Part shown: positions 1 through 11,299 of the stretch, one piece after another | How the letters are laid out: each line of letters opens with the position of its first letter | Position numbering within the stretch: the first letter of the stretch is position 1 | Assembly: GCA_958510875.1 (NCBI GenBank) | Contig: OY294068.1 | Span: 148,588,388-148,652,387, forward strand | From: Endomychus coccineus | Taxonomy: Eukaryota > Arthropoda > Insecta > Coleoptera > Endomychidae | Direction: 5' to 3' | DNA: 64,000 nucleotides | The notes under the pieces: generated by a model | The model's input: only the letters and a program-made list of their open reading frames with translations | What the model was told of the DNA's origin: nothing | Database searches by the model: none | Program-made: the position numbers and the translations under genes

Positions 1-414
1 TCATTTAATCATAATGATAAATTACTGCCATCTATTTTTTTAATATAATATATTTATTATTGAACGTGAATGGTCAAGTTAAATACATACAAGGGAAACC
101 TGGTTTTCGTTAAGAGATGATTGTCAGAAAAAATGTAGAATTCTTACGCATTCGACTAGCCTTTATAATAATTATGACATGATAGCAAATTTATTATATA
201 AATACCTATTATGACTCCGGAGGTGAGTAATATTTTCGACAGTATAGGATAATGTTTCATTCGAAAATGCTGTACTTTGGCGTTTCTGTTGCATTTTACG
301 TTTTGTACCTGCGACGTCTTCCGAATTTAGGGAATATGTTTTGAGTTCGGTTGCTATGTAATTAAGTTTATAAAAATGAGGATTCCAAAGTTAATTAACC
401 TTCATGTTGCTTAC
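1..414. other. Intron 2 of the mARC gene, unassigned sequence
   Basis: AT-rich sequence on the 3' side of mARC exon 2 (the gene is on the minus strand). I see no open frame, repeat structure or transposon end here. The next mARC exon is not visible before the window edge. Confidence 0.5.
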
Positions 415-594
415 TTGATCTTGGTGTATCCAACCTTAGGTTCAGACGGAATTTGCACGTACAAGGTCCTCATTGTAGGTGCATCTATTGCTAGATAGTT
501 CTTATCATGAACCGATACATCTATTAACATCATTTTGGGATAGGTTCTTGCAGTTCTGTATTCTTTGTCTTTTTCATTATATACTATCAACACC
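415..594 (-). CDS. mARC: mARC (MOSC-family) exon 2, N-terminal beta-barrel domain
   Basis: Second coding exon of a mitochondrial amidoxime-reducing component, a molybdenum-cofactor enzyme of the outer mitochondrial membrane that reduces N-hydroxylated substrates with cytochrome b5 and its reductase. The exon is bounded by an acceptor (TTTGTTTCAG before base 594) and a donor (GTAAGC starting at base 414). Joined in phase to exon 1 it continues ...LRDR with VLIVYNEKDKEYRTARTYP and then KMMLIDVSV. This follows the family order in which an RDR-(hydrophobic) strand leads to a TARQ/TAR-(E/Y)P motif and an LI-strand. The exon is 180 bp and starts with the third base of the split Arg codon. Later exons with the molybdenum-binding cysteine lie beyond the left edge. 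The family assignment is from motif recognition; the splice sites are seen directly. Confidence 0.85.
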
Positions 595-780
595 CTGAAA
601 CAAATCACACGGTTAAAGGTAATAAATCATTAGAATTTTCTCCGTTCTCTCAAGAATATTCCATGAACATAATTGAAGATTCATCCAAGAAGGGAATTTA
701 TATAATACATTGAAACTAAGAATTTGAATTAAATTATTTCCTATATAAAGAATATATGCCTGGAATTGATAGGTGATATA

Positions 781-3072
781 CAGGATGTCCTCGAACTGCG
801 TGGCTAAAATAAAACCGAAGATTCTTTGATTCGAAAAAAATTTGATGAGCCTTTTTACTTTTGCCTCAAGTGTCTTGTTTAGCCGGTAGAGGGCTTCAAA
901 GTTGCAAAAATAATTTTGTTTTTTCGGTATAACTTGAGAACGTGATGGAGGACTTTTACAATATTTGGCAGGTGAGTTACTGTCAATAATAGCCGTTTTT
1001 GAGAGCGGAGCATAGAGCCTTAGAGACCATAGAAATGGCTCAAACTTGAGGATGTAACGGGAAAAGTGTCCAGAACTTTTTTGTGGTCAATGTAATTCAC
1101 TCTATATTTTTTATGTAGATAGCTTATCTAATTTTAAAACTTTTCTTACTCCTAGAATATTTTGATAAAATCAACGGATTAGCTTGAAAAAAATAATTTT
1201 CGAGTCTCTGCAATTTTGGCTTACTAATTTTACTTGATTAAAATACCTTAGTTGCCTTTGCTTTTCTAATGTCATTTTGGCATTTGGAGAATTTATTCGC
1301 AAAACTGTCAGTTTTTACTTTGCTTTCCGTAAAAATTTTATAAAATTATGGCTCAAAATTTCACTAACACTGAAATGGTTAATATCCCGGTAAAACACGA
1401 ATAATAAAAATGGGGAAACGATGTGATTATTTAGGAAAAACAAATGCTAAATTAAAAGAAACAACAAAACTTTTTGGGCATCAATTGTTCGAAATGTTGC
1501 CCATTTTCCTGAATACACAAATTAATTCGTTTCAAGAAATTGGATTGAACTCTGGCTAGTACTTCAGGATCATTCTTCAATAAATGCTCTCCATGATTAA
1601 TTCGTTGCAACAATTCCTCTCGTGTGTTTACTGGAGCTGCATAAACTTTCGACTTCAAAGCGCCCCATAGAAAGAAATCGCAGGGCGTCAAATCAGGGGA
1701 GCGGGCCGGCCAGTTCACTGGTGCATCGTGTCCTCTACCTATCCAGCGATCTGGATATTCCGCATTAAAATGTGAAATGAGGAGGTGCACCATCATGGAT
1801 AAACCAGGCCACGACGAATGTGTAAGGGCAAGTCTTCCAACAGTTCAAGTAGCCTTTGTTCCAAAAAGTTCAAGTAGTTCTCCCCGTTAAATCGATCGGG
1901 TATAACGGTAGGGCCAATAATAATGTTATCCACAATTCCAACCCAAACATTGATTTTAGTTTGATTCTGAAAATATGTAACTTCCGTTTCATGAGGATTT
2001 TCATCAGCATAGAAATGTTCATTATGGAGGTTAAAAAGACCACATCTCGTGAAAGTATCTTCGTCCGTGAACAGAATTCTTCTACAAAAATTGGGGTTTG
2101 CGTTTTGTCTTTGGACAATAAGCCGACAGAAATCTAGCCGATGACCTGGATCCATGGGCAATAAGTCTTGAACTGTTTTAATATGATAGGGATACAACAG
2201 TTCTTCTTTCAGTACATTATGAACTAATGATTTTGAGGCTCCAATACGAAGTCCCAAACGTAGTGTGCTTATCCCAGGTTCAGTTTCAACCGCTTCCAGT
2301 ATCGCTTCTTCGAGCTCTAACATCCTTCTTGTCCGTCTGCGTCCAGTTTCTCTGCGATTTGCTTCAAATTTGCCAGTTTCGCGAAGGTTTGCCGATTTGG
2401 AATTCTGCGATGCGGATATCTTTCCCTTCTCCGGCCATTGCGACGACAAAGTCCATAAATCAATAACATATCAACCATTTCAGTGTTAGTGAAATTTTGA
2501 GCCATAATTTTATAAAATTTTTACGGAAAGCAAAGTAAAAACTGACAGTTTTGAGAATAAATTCTTCAAATTCCAAAATGACATTAGAAAAGCAAAGGCA
2601 AATAAGGTATTTTAATCAAGTAAAATTAGTAAGCCAAAATTGCAGAGACTCGAAAATTAATTTTTTCAAGCTAATCCGTTAATTTTATCAAAATTTTCTA
2701 AGAGTAAGAAACGTTTTCAAATTAGATAAGCTATCTACATAAGAAATATCGAGTGAATCACATTGACCACAAAAAAGTTCTGGACACTTTTCCCGTTACA
2801 TCCTCAAGTTTGAGCCATTTGTATGGTCTCTAAGGCTCTGTGCTCCACTCTCAAAAATGGCCATTATTGACAGTAACTCACCTGCTAAATATTGTAAAAG
2901 TTCTTCATCACGTTCTCAAGTTATACCGAAAGAACAAAATTATTTTTGCAATTTTGAAGCCCTCTACCGGGTAAACAAGACACTTGAGGCAAAAGTAAAA
3001 AGGCTCATCAACTTTTTTTCAAATCAAAGAATCTTCGGCTTAATTTTGACCACGCAGTTCGAGGACACCCTG
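781..3072 (-). mobile_element. Mariner-like element A, long TIRs
   Basis: DNA transposon of about 2.29 kb flanked by TA (779-780 and 3073-3074). The ends are CAGGATGTCCTCGAACTGCG on the left and, inverted on the right, CAGGGTGTCCTCGAACTGCG. The inverted repeats are about 605 bp (781-1387 and 2466-3072), far longer than the 20-30 bp of classic mariners, and reach into the transposase start codon. The transposase is on the minus strand and broken. The same family occurs again at 26142-28481 (copy B). It sits in intron 1 of the mARC gene. Confidence 0.88.
1452..2505 (-). pseudogene. Mariner-like transposase A, broken
   Basis: Degraded cut-and-paste transposase. From the N-terminus: an HTH region starting MAQNFTNTEMVDMLLIYGL (2505 downward), then a frame change, a long block 2449-1793 with the first catalytic Asp in ILFTDEDTF and the strand KINVWVGIV, then a second frame change into 1796-1452 with NWPARSPDLTPCDFFLWG holding the third Asp. 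Sequence present in copy B around the second catalytic Asp (HDDAPPH) is deleted here, so this copy cannot be active. The HTH resembles the DUF4817-type N-terminus common in insect mariner relatives. Confidence 0.85.
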
Positions 3073-3159
3073 TATATCTAGCATTATTAGCGAACCATAA
3101 TACTCCAGTATTTTATTCATTCACCCCATCCCAAATTCTCATGTCAAGATATTTACGAG

Positions 3160-3424
3160 ATGATGGAAAAAAGGTATAAGTTCGTAAAAGAATTTGAAAC
3201 GAAACTAATTTGCAATAGTGAATGGGACGAAAACATCATCCCTAGACTCAGTAGAAAGACCATCATATATGAGCCTGGAACCAAATACTCTGGAAGCTCT
3301 CCAAGCGGAGATTCACGCTGTAGGAAAATGTCAGTTCAATATAGAAAGAAATCTCCGTAAAATGGAAATGGTCATCATGTCGGATAGTCAAGCAGCCATC
3401 AGCCATCAACACGCTGAGCAGTAA
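3160..3424 (+). pseudogene. LINE RNase H-domain fragment
   Basis: Short remnant in two frames. The readable part is LEALQAEIHAVGKCQFNIER followed by MVIMSDSQAAI. The Q-AEI helix and the SDSQAA catalytic strand are characteristic of the RNase H domain of non-LTR retrotransposons of the R1/I/Jockey type. The flanks carry no further recognisable LINE sequence. It lies directly after mariner A. Confidence 0.6.
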
Positions 3425-3580
3425 GTGAATAAAGAAGGTCATTTACTGAATAACCGTCATTTATTTAGCTCCTATGACTTACTTAAATTTAGAAATTAAT
3501 AATGAGAAGATAAAATTTAAAATTTATACTGGTTCTATGGTATATGTTATATCTACAGACACGTTAATATTCAGAAATAG

Positions 3581-4150
3581 ATGCAGACATTAAATAAAAG
3601 GAAAGATAATGTATGTTCTTATACTAATCATGCACTACCAATGATTGGCAGTTGTAATTTGACAATTACTTATAAAAATTGTACAAAGAATGTAGAATTG
3701 TATGTTGTGACTGGCAATAATTACGCTATCTTGGGTCTAATGAGCAGTTTGAATTTAGAGATTAAAAGAATAAATTATTTGTCAGATGAAATGCCCAATT
3801 CAGGATTAATAAATAAGTATGAGGATGTGTTTAAAGGTATTGGCAAATTAAAAAGGAAATATCATATTGAACTCGAAGAAAATGTTAGTCCTATTGTACA
3901 TGCAGCAAGTACCTTTTGCAATTCAAGAAAAATTAAAGAATAGTTCAGAGGAATTAATTAAACAAGAAGTAATCAAGATGGTTTATAGAGCATTCGTAGA
4001 TTATTAGTCTTAGTGAAGAAATTTGGGAATATGCTTAGATCGTAGAGATTTAAATAAAACAATCAGAGGACAGCATTGTCAAATTCCCACTGTACATCAA
4101 ATCTTATCAGAATTGGAGGGTGCAAAACTTTAGATGCTACTAATGGTTTT
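3581..4150 (+). pseudogene. Gypsy-like retroelement remnant: protease end and start of RT
   Basis: Degenerate Ty3/gypsy pol. The frame 3581-3943 shows an aspartic-protease-like tail (LPMIGSCNLTITYKN, then NYAILGLMSSLNLEI) and a linker ending KYEDVFKGIGKL, the usual lead-in to gypsy RT. After frame breaks, CLDRRDLNKTI near 4040 and QIPTVHQILSELEGAKL near 4080 match the first RT blocks. There are several frameshifts and no LTR. It is next to, but opposite in strand to, the gag/integrase debris at 4252-4800. Confidence 0.65.
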
Positions 4151-4251
4151 TGAAATGTTCCTCTCGATGAAGAGACGTCAAAACTCTGCCCATTATGAAC
4201 ACCGTTTGGTTCATTATTGAGAGCGTACACAATTGATAACTGACATGCTTG

Positions 4252-4800
4252 TTACTTTCTTCTTGGTTCGTGGTTCTCCGGATCGCGGAATATGACGGAA
4301 GATTCGTTGGATTCCCGTACATGCCCCTGACCTTGATAAGGTTCATTTTCGATATAAGTATCTCCAACTGGTAATGGACAAATTTTTGTGAAACTTCGTT
4401 GAAATATACCTCCCCTAGTTTTGATTGAAGCTACTCTTGCAATTTGATCTTTATACACCAGAGACGCCATTTCATTGGAGGTAATCCATCCAAAGTTAAA
4501 TTTTATTCACGTCCCTGCAACATTCATATTCTTATACCAACTTTGCTCATCTTCTTCGTCCGCTAAAACATCCTTAGCTTCATTGATGTTAGAAGTATTG
4601 TTGATGACTGTATCAGCTTTTTCACTAGCATCCTTAATCACATTATTAGGGTGAACTTCTCCTCTTATTTCTGGTACATTTTCGTTTTTACAAACTTTCG
4701 CAAAATGGTTTCGTTTTTTTCATTTGGCACATATTATATTAAGCGCGGGGCACTCGTCTTCATCATGTTCGTAACCACAATACTTCCATTTTAATTTCAC
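4252..4800 (-). pseudogene. LTR-retroelement debris: zinc knuckle and integrase-end-like segment
   Basis: On the minus strand, two CCHC-like knuckles read near 4800-4680 (CGYEHDEDEC, then a stop-interrupted C..C....H....C block ending HFAKVC). Downstream, 4470-4252 reads IARVASIKTRGGIFQRSFTK then ICPLP, which resembles the C-terminal tail of BEL/gypsy integrases. The two pieces lie closer than in an intact element, so an internal deletion is likely. The superfamily is uncertain. From 4801 to about 5220 I see only degraded sequence, probably more of the same gag. Confidence 0.4.
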
Positions 4801-5224
4801 AAGGTGGTATATTTTATTCATTAAGTATTTTCAAGTGTACCCTACTTTGTTCAACACACTTGGAATAGGTGTATTTTGTCAAGTTTCAATTCAAGTGCTC
4901 GTGGTGTTGTACTTCCTCATCCATTATGATTGTTACAAGTTTATCACGAATCATTCTTGTTGCAAAAGAAGTTTGACAATTTTCATAACTGAATTTGCGC
5001 ATACTGGCTTTTTTCTTAAGTTCTGTTATGCACAAATCAATGATTTGATCAGAGATTTGATGTAGATGATTGATGAAATTTGTATGTATCCATCACTATT
5101 ATTTTTAGGTATAAAGTACGAATCAAATTTATTTACTAAATCTTCCAAAGAAGGTACTTACTTCCTTCTTATGAAAAGTGTTGTATATTTCAATACCAAG
5201 ATTTCCAATAGAATTCATCATAAT

Positions 5225-5251
5225 GGATAGATAGATAGATAGATAGATAGA
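5225..5251 (-). repeat. (CTAT)n microsatellite tail of the LINE
   Basis: Seven or so GATA units on the plus strand (CTAT on the element strand) directly after AATAAACT, marking the 3' end of the LINE. Confidence 0.85.
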
Positions 5252-5488
5252 GTTTATTGACCATTTGTTAAATACATATTAAAGTACATTAATGGTAAGT
5301 CAAACATGTAAGTAGAATTAAAATTCATTAATTAACACACAATGATAATAAAGAGTTAAAATATGAAAATATTGTATTTACAAATTGATAAAATATGAAC
5401 ATGAATACACATAAATGAATAAATGTGAACAAATAAATAGATAAATAAATAAATAAATAAATAAACATGTCGAATGATTAAATAGATA

Positions 5489-8243
5489 TTATTCATTTAA
5501 CTGACAATAAGTTTCATATTCTTGAATGGAATAAAAAATATTTTTGTGTAGGATGTCTTTTAATTGCTTTTTGAAATTAATTGTGTTTTGTGCTGTTAGA
5601 CATTTTGGTAACATATTATACAGATGTGAACCCGCATAATAAAGCGTTTTTTTAATAGACACTCTTGTAATGCATGGTAATGCTAAATTATTTCTGTATC
5701 GTGTAGAATAATTATGATTGTCACCCACCTTCGATAAATGGTCATGTCTAGCATGAATGAATATAAGGATCTTTAGCAGATATATGGAAGGGAGAGGTAA
5801 GATATTGTGTTTTTTAAATGTGGGTCTGCATGTTTTGCGAAACTCAAGATTGAAAATTAATCTTATAATTCGTTTCTGTAATTTAAAGGCTCTTTCGGAA
5901 TCGCTAGACTGTCCCCACACTATAATATGATAAGACAGTATGGAATATATGTGTCCATAATAAACAGACATTAGGCAGTCTGTACTGAGAACGTTCTTTA
6001 GATTTGATAACAAATAAAAATGTGAGTTTAGTCTGGATACTATATAATCTATATTCCTAACCCATGACATATGCTCGTCAATAAAGGTACCTAAGAATTT
6101 ACATTCTTGTTCAGAGATCAGGTTTTCGCCCTGGAAGTCAAAAACGGAATTGCAAGATGGTCGCAAAGGTGGCTTGCATTCCATACATACAGTTTTTTTA
6201 CAGTTCAATGAAAGTCAATTTTCTACGCACCAAATCTGGAAATCATTCATAAGCTTTAAAGTTTTATTATGCGTCTCCTGAGGAGTAAATCCCGAGATAA
6301 CCGCACCCACATCATCGGCATACCTAAATAATTTCCCTTCCGTAACAAAGTAGGGCAGATCATCCACGTACAATATGAACAAAATTGGTCCAAGTATACT
6401 ACCTTGTGGAGTGCCTAGTGTTACATCGAACGTTTGAGAATAAACATTGTCCACTTTTACCACTAATGTCCTACTGCTAAGGAATGACATTAGCCATTTT
6501 TGTATTGAGCCCCTTATACCGACAGCAACCAATTTCCCATCCAAAATTTCTCATGTCAACATGTCAAAAGCATGTGTTAGATCAAACTGAACAATCACAA
6601 CATATTTATTTTGCTCAAGTTCGGAACATACATACTGAGTAAGCTCAATGACCGCGGCATCAGTAGATAATCCCGGTCTAAATCCAAACTGACATGGCGT
6701 TAGTAAGTCATATTTTTCTAGATATTGCATAATTCGGTTATAAACGGCTTTTTCAAGAATTTTTTGAAAAAGTGCTTAATATAGATATTTGTCTATAATT
6801 ACATGTCTTCTCTGTTTCCTTTCTTATGAATGGGAGTAACTTTTGCTACTTTAAGTGTGGAAGGAAAAGTTCCTTCTGTGACGGAAATATTGAGCAGATC
6901 TGTTAGGCATGGTGTGAGTTCATCTGCCACTTGTTTAATTATACCTATGGGAACATCATCCAGACCGCACGATGCCTTATATTTTAAAGACATTAGTATA
7001 TTGTTAATCTCCTTTTGTTCAAATGGAAAGAAAAATATTGAATTACCTACTTTACTTGTAGTTTTTATAGTTTTTATTCTGTTTGTGTGCGTGATTGTAG
7101 TACTCACCGACTCAGTAAAGTATGTTCCAAACAAATTGGCTATCTTTTTTGTGTCAGTTATTAAATTACCTTGATGTTGTATTTGTGAAACATGATGCTT
7201 TAATTTTCTGTCCGATTTGAATCTGTTTACTATTCCCCACATGCTTTTCATTTTATTAGTAGAATTATCTATCGTATTTGAGAAGTGATTAATTTTTTCT
7301 GTTTTAATATCATTTTTTATTTTATTTTTGAATTTCTTTAGTGAATTTTTGGTTTCTATATTATTACTATTTTTAAAAATATGATTAAAAAATCGAAAAT
7401 TTGCCATACTATTTTTAAGGTCTTCTGAGAATTTTATATTCATATCATTATTACTAGTTAGGTTTCTGCCGTTGATTAAAGTCCTTGGAAAGTTGTTATT
7501 AAATATTGCACAGAACATTAACATAAAATTCTCAAACATTCTATCAAAATCCGTTCGCGCATTAAGAAGTGTAAAATTTGAGAAATATGTCTTAATATTA
7601 GTTTTGAATTCATTTTGACAATTATTCGAGTACAAGTTTTTCCTATGATAAAATGAAACTTTATTGTTGACTTCATATTTCAGAGGGAAGTTGAATAAGA
7701 TTGCTCTATAATCAGAGAATCCCGGATCAAGTACGGTTTTTGAAATTTCATTTTCATCAAAGTGGTGCAAAGATAGTCTACACCAGTTTTTGTTATTTTT
7801 GTTCCATATCGTGCAATTCTAGTAGGTTCGTTTATTAATGAAATTATTCTATAGGATGCTAACAAATCGAACAATCGTGTTCGTTCATTGGATTTAGTAA
7901 ATATGTCGATATTCACATCACCGCATATGATAACATGCATAAATTTAATTGTAACATACTGTAGAGTGACCTCAAGTTTCTGAAAGAATAAATTTATATC
8001 TGCTTTGTGCGATTTATATACAACTAAAATACATACCCGATCGTTTATGGACTCAATGCCAGATATTTCAAAATGAATTTCTACAGCGATATTAACAAGA
8101 TATACAAAGTTGTGTGAAAGTGCATTTCGAACATAGATAGAAATACCACCATGTTCTGTATTTAAACGATTTAGATTTGATTTTAATGTATAACCAATTA
8201 AAGTGTTGTTAGAGCTATTATTCCATGTTTCGACAAAACACAA
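5489..8243 (-). pseudogene. LINE ORF2: AP endonuclease and reverse transcriptase, broken
   Basis: The endonuclease segment 8243-7680 contains GDVNIDI and KTGVDYLCT, matching the catalytic D-N and S/T-x-x-D-Y motifs of APE-type LINE nucleases. The RT starts in 7770-6799 (SCGLDDVPIGIIKQ; AKVTPIHKKGN), passes through a frame change around 6799-6544 where QFGFRPGLSTDAAVIEL and VQFDLTHAFD can be read, then GTPQGSILGPILFILYVDDL and the catalytic FRYADDVGA (6544-6215). A TGA interrupts the frame between ENx and LSLNCKKT; the thumb continues in the same frame to 5489. At least three lesions exclude activity. Confidence 0.85.
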
Positions 8244-8434
8244 AATATCTGGATTGTGTATTGAAGTAAATAAATCTATTTATTATTAAGACTTTGTGCA
8301 TCTAGATAGAATACATGTATTTTCGACATGTTTATTTTTTAAAACAGATAACAATATATTTTCATTTTTTGCTACGGTAAGTTGGTTGCTGTTCTGCGTT
8401 GAATAAAAAATTTGTTAGTGGTCAATCCTTCAGG

Positions 8435-9540
8435 CTAAAATTGCGAATCCATAACTTGCATTTCGTACTCCTTTGGGAACGTAAGTTTGAAGGAAGCATA
8501 GATATCTGGTTGTCGAGATTTAAGTTTTTGACAAATTACATTCTTAATTTGTTTTTGACAATAGCTTTTAATGTCATCTTCTGTCGTAGAAGGATCTAGA
8601 CGACTTATATGTGCATTCGCAAGAGAAACTTTAGGTGCTGCTACAAGAGATTTATTTGTTGACGTTCCAATTATCGGTTTCAAAATTTGTTTATTTATAG
8701 ATGTTTTATTTTTTGGGGGAGTACTTGCCACGTCGTCAGCAGCTTTTGTATGTTTCTTCCTATCAACTAATGTCCATTTATTTGAAGTAGAGGGGATTTC
8801 TGTCAGTGATTCTTGATTATTTATTGTTAGGTGCGTGCCTTGATTATTTGCTGTTTCAAGGTTTATTATATCGTGTACAACTTGGGCGTATTCTCTTTCA
8901 AGCTTATTTGGTTTGGTATTGTTTTTACTGTTGTTATTCAATAATGTAGTCGTGTTGATTTGCTTGTTAGCATTGGTGCCTTTTTGTGAATCGGCATCGC
9001 GAGAGACGATAAACTTATCAATGTTTTATGTATTCAGTTTGATCACTTATTAATTGTTTTAATTCCGAATGTTCCTTATTAATTTCGTATCTAATGTTAC
9101 TCGTAATTTGTTCAATTAATATTGTTAAATTAGAGTTGAGAGATGTATCACATACTTGAGTCGTATTATCCTTTATGGCTGAATAGTTGACATTTTCACT
9201 TGTTGCGATAAAAATCATTACACTTAGAACATTCCCAACTTTTTTTATTTTCACGTTTATGAAAACTGTCAATACTCATATCAGCACATGATATATGCAT
9301 CGTTTTATTACACTTACTACACAGAATTTGGTCATCATAGCGACTTAATTTGATATCACAAATCGCGCACGATAAACCGCGTGCATTCTCTACAGGAGCC
9401 ATCGTACTAAAAATATCTTCACACCTTCTTCTGGCAATGTGTCTTTTCGTGTAGCTTTCATACATATTGCGCAGTTTTTTTTCCATTTTTTCCTTACTTT
9501 CTGCATGTTCGTTCCATTTCCAATGTTTTAAGATGATCAA
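8435..9540 (-). pseudogene. LINE ORF1 with PHD-type zinc finger
   Basis: Three overlapping frames of one broken ORF1. The N-terminal part (9540-9196) has a C4HC3 pattern: CAIC, then ILCSKCNKTMHISC, then WECSKC, that is a PHD finger as found in ORF1 of CR1-group LINEs. The middle (9272-9018) is a helical segment with many Glu/Lys/Gln, probably a coiled coil. The last part (8941-8435) ends in SLANAHISRLDPSTTEDDIK, an RRM-like nucleic-acid-binding module usual in LINE ORF1 proteins. Lesions separate the three. Confidence 0.7.
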
Positions 9541-10105
9541 ATTAGATTAATTGTTATTCCGAAGTTATCTAATACCAAGACTCGCCTAGCGAGGTGGTCT
9601 AAATCACGAGTGTTCCAGTTTTTGGGTGTATTCTCAGGATTTTTTAGACATTCACACATTTCACATCATGTTTTATCTTGTTAGATGATAATAATATATA
9701 AAATGAGAACTGCATGTAAAGGACTTAGAGATCACGATTTAGTTAAGTTACACGGTCTATTGGAGGTCAGTGTGAATTGTGCATTGCACAAAATGATTCA
9801 CATTTTGAACATTTACTTGTCCATTAATTCATGAATGAAATTGGATCCTCTTTTGTGATAAAAATGGCTGTGTCGTGAAACATAAGGCAACAAAACTCTA
9901 TATTGAAAGAATCCTCAAGGGAAGTTTTATCGAAATATGTCATAATATACAGAATGCTTCAATTATAATAAGAAAGTTAGAATCTACTTTCTGTAAAACG
10001 GAAAGTAGATGCTGTCACCAATATTGAATCAACTTTATCCTATATTTTATAGCAATATTGGATATAATATAATGGAATGAGATAAAATAATTTCAAATTA
10101 ATTAC

Positions 10106-10371
10106 CTGTCTCTCAGCTGTATTACATCCTCATTGGTCTCTATAAGTTGTAATCCAACTTCAGTACAAATGGCCCTTTCTAGTTCTATGCTGTGGCCACT
10201 TTTCAGCGGATACAAGTATATTTTCTTCACTTTGCCAATCCGTTTCCATTTGGTAGGGATTTTTTCGTCCTTTTTCTTTTGGAAGTAATAGAGACTGATA
10301 GCAGCGGCTGCAGTTGTTACTAGAGTGGTTACCAGTATCGTTGGAATAATTCCAACATCTTTGTAAACCAT
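10106..10371 (-). CDS. mARC: mARC (MOSC-family) exon 1: membrane anchor and start of MOSC-N domain
   Basis: First coding exon of the same mARC gene as 415-594. Residues 8-30 form a hydrophobic segment rich in Thr/Ala/Val (IIPTILVTTLVTTAAAAISL), matching the N-terminal signal anchor that tethers mARC to the outer mitochondrial membrane. It is followed by a basic KKKDEK stretch and VKKIYLYPLKSGHSIELERA, the conserved opening of the MOSC N-domain (V-x-x-L-x-x-YP-x-KS). The exon ends GAC AG then GTAATT, a good donor, and splices in phase to VLIVYNE. ATG at 10371 is the only Met before the anchor. Transposons appear within 1 kb on both sides. Confidence 0.88.
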
Positions 10372-10984
10372 TGTTTCGCGTTAAAATTGAAATTTTCTGA
10401 GAGAAATAATAATGAATACAGTAGACTTGTCTTCTTATCTCTGAAGTTGATAACCCATGCAGCTGTAAATTTCGGTATTTTAATTTACAAGCTAGTCTAT
10501 TTTTAGATGATTAAATATAAGCAATAATTCTCTGTAGTATATGCGTAAACATTGCATAAAATGATTCTGGAGTTTGTTTGTTGTTGTCAATAAATACGGT
10601 TGGATCATAATATGTCAACTTAATCTTGTGGTAGTTAGGATTGGAACTTACGTACGTTCTTCAAATAGGTACGAACGATGACGACAACATATATGATTCA
10701 AATAATTTTGAATTTTTAACATACGTTTTTCGCATGGAATTGATACCAAGAACATCGAATTAACTGTTTATTCAATTTCAGTACTCTCAAACATATTTCA
10801 TCATCTAGATTCTAGATCATACCATTACACTCCGCACAGGAAATAGGAGTAAACCATAAGATAAGTTACTATTAATCACTGATATAAACACTATAATAGT
10901 CTTTTGAATATCTGCGTTTACTCTATTCCATATAACTATTTTTTGCTCCAAAGCATGTACCATTTCTTTGAAGAGTAGAACCTT
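10372..10984. other. Region upstream of mARC, presumed promoter and 5' UTR
   Basis: Non-coding AT-rich sequence directly 5' of the mARC start codon on the minus strand. No convincing TATA box, repeat or second gene seen. Confidence 0.4.
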
Positions 10985-11225
10985 TAGGCAAATCGAGGTT
11001 CTAAAACCGTGATAGAGGCTAAGCTGAAACGGCGGAACACGTTCTCTGTGAATGCACAGATGGGTAAAGAATCAGATCTGAGATGGTCGGTAAAAAACAT
11101 CCTCCTACCAGAAGATTTGAACAAAACCGCAACCAGAAAATTCATCGGCCTTTTAGAAAGACTGAACTTGCTGGGTGAACTATAATGAGTCACAATAGAC
11201 CACATGCTCGCAGTGATGGGATCGA
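10985..11225 (+). pseudogene. LINE C-terminal fragment (tentative)
   Basis: One plus-strand frame reads without stops through KTVIEAKLKRRNTFSVNAQM and WSVKNILLPEDLNKTATRKF to GLLERLNLLGEL then stop. The spacing and the closing (F/I)GLLERLNLLGEL resemble the C-terminal end of R1/I-type LINE pol proteins after the RNase H/zinc region. The upstream domains are absent. Tentative. Confidence 0.3.
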
Positions 11226-11299
11226 TGTTCGACGCACTCACAAGTAACCCAAACCTAATAAACTATTATATATAAATTCTCGGGAAATAGGTCACATTA

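Larger units (their letters stand above)
5225..9640 (-). mobile_element. Non-LTR retrotransposon (CR1-like), nearly full length, broken
   Basis: LINE of about 4.4 kb on the minus strand inside the mARC intron. Order: ORF1 with PHD finger (9540-8435), ORF2 with APE-type endonuclease and reverse transcriptase (8243-5489), a 3' UTR ending AATAAACTCTATCTATC and a (CTAT)n tail at 5225-5251. A microsatellite tail instead of poly(A), plus a PHD-bearing ORF1, points to the CR1/L2/Daphne side of the LINE tree; the exact clade needs a tree. The 5' boundary is approximate. Nonsense and frameshift lesions make it non-autonomous. Confidence 0.85.
595..10105 (-). other. Intron 1 of the mARC gene (about 9.5 kb, TE-filled)
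   Basis: Inferred intron between the donor at 10105 (AG then GTAATT on the minus strand) and the acceptor just before 594. Phase is preserved across it. Its length is explained by mariner A (781-3072), retroelement debris (3.1-5.1 kb) and a LINE (5.2-9.6 kb). The stretches 595-780 and 9641-10105 hold nothing I can name. Confidence 0.8.
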
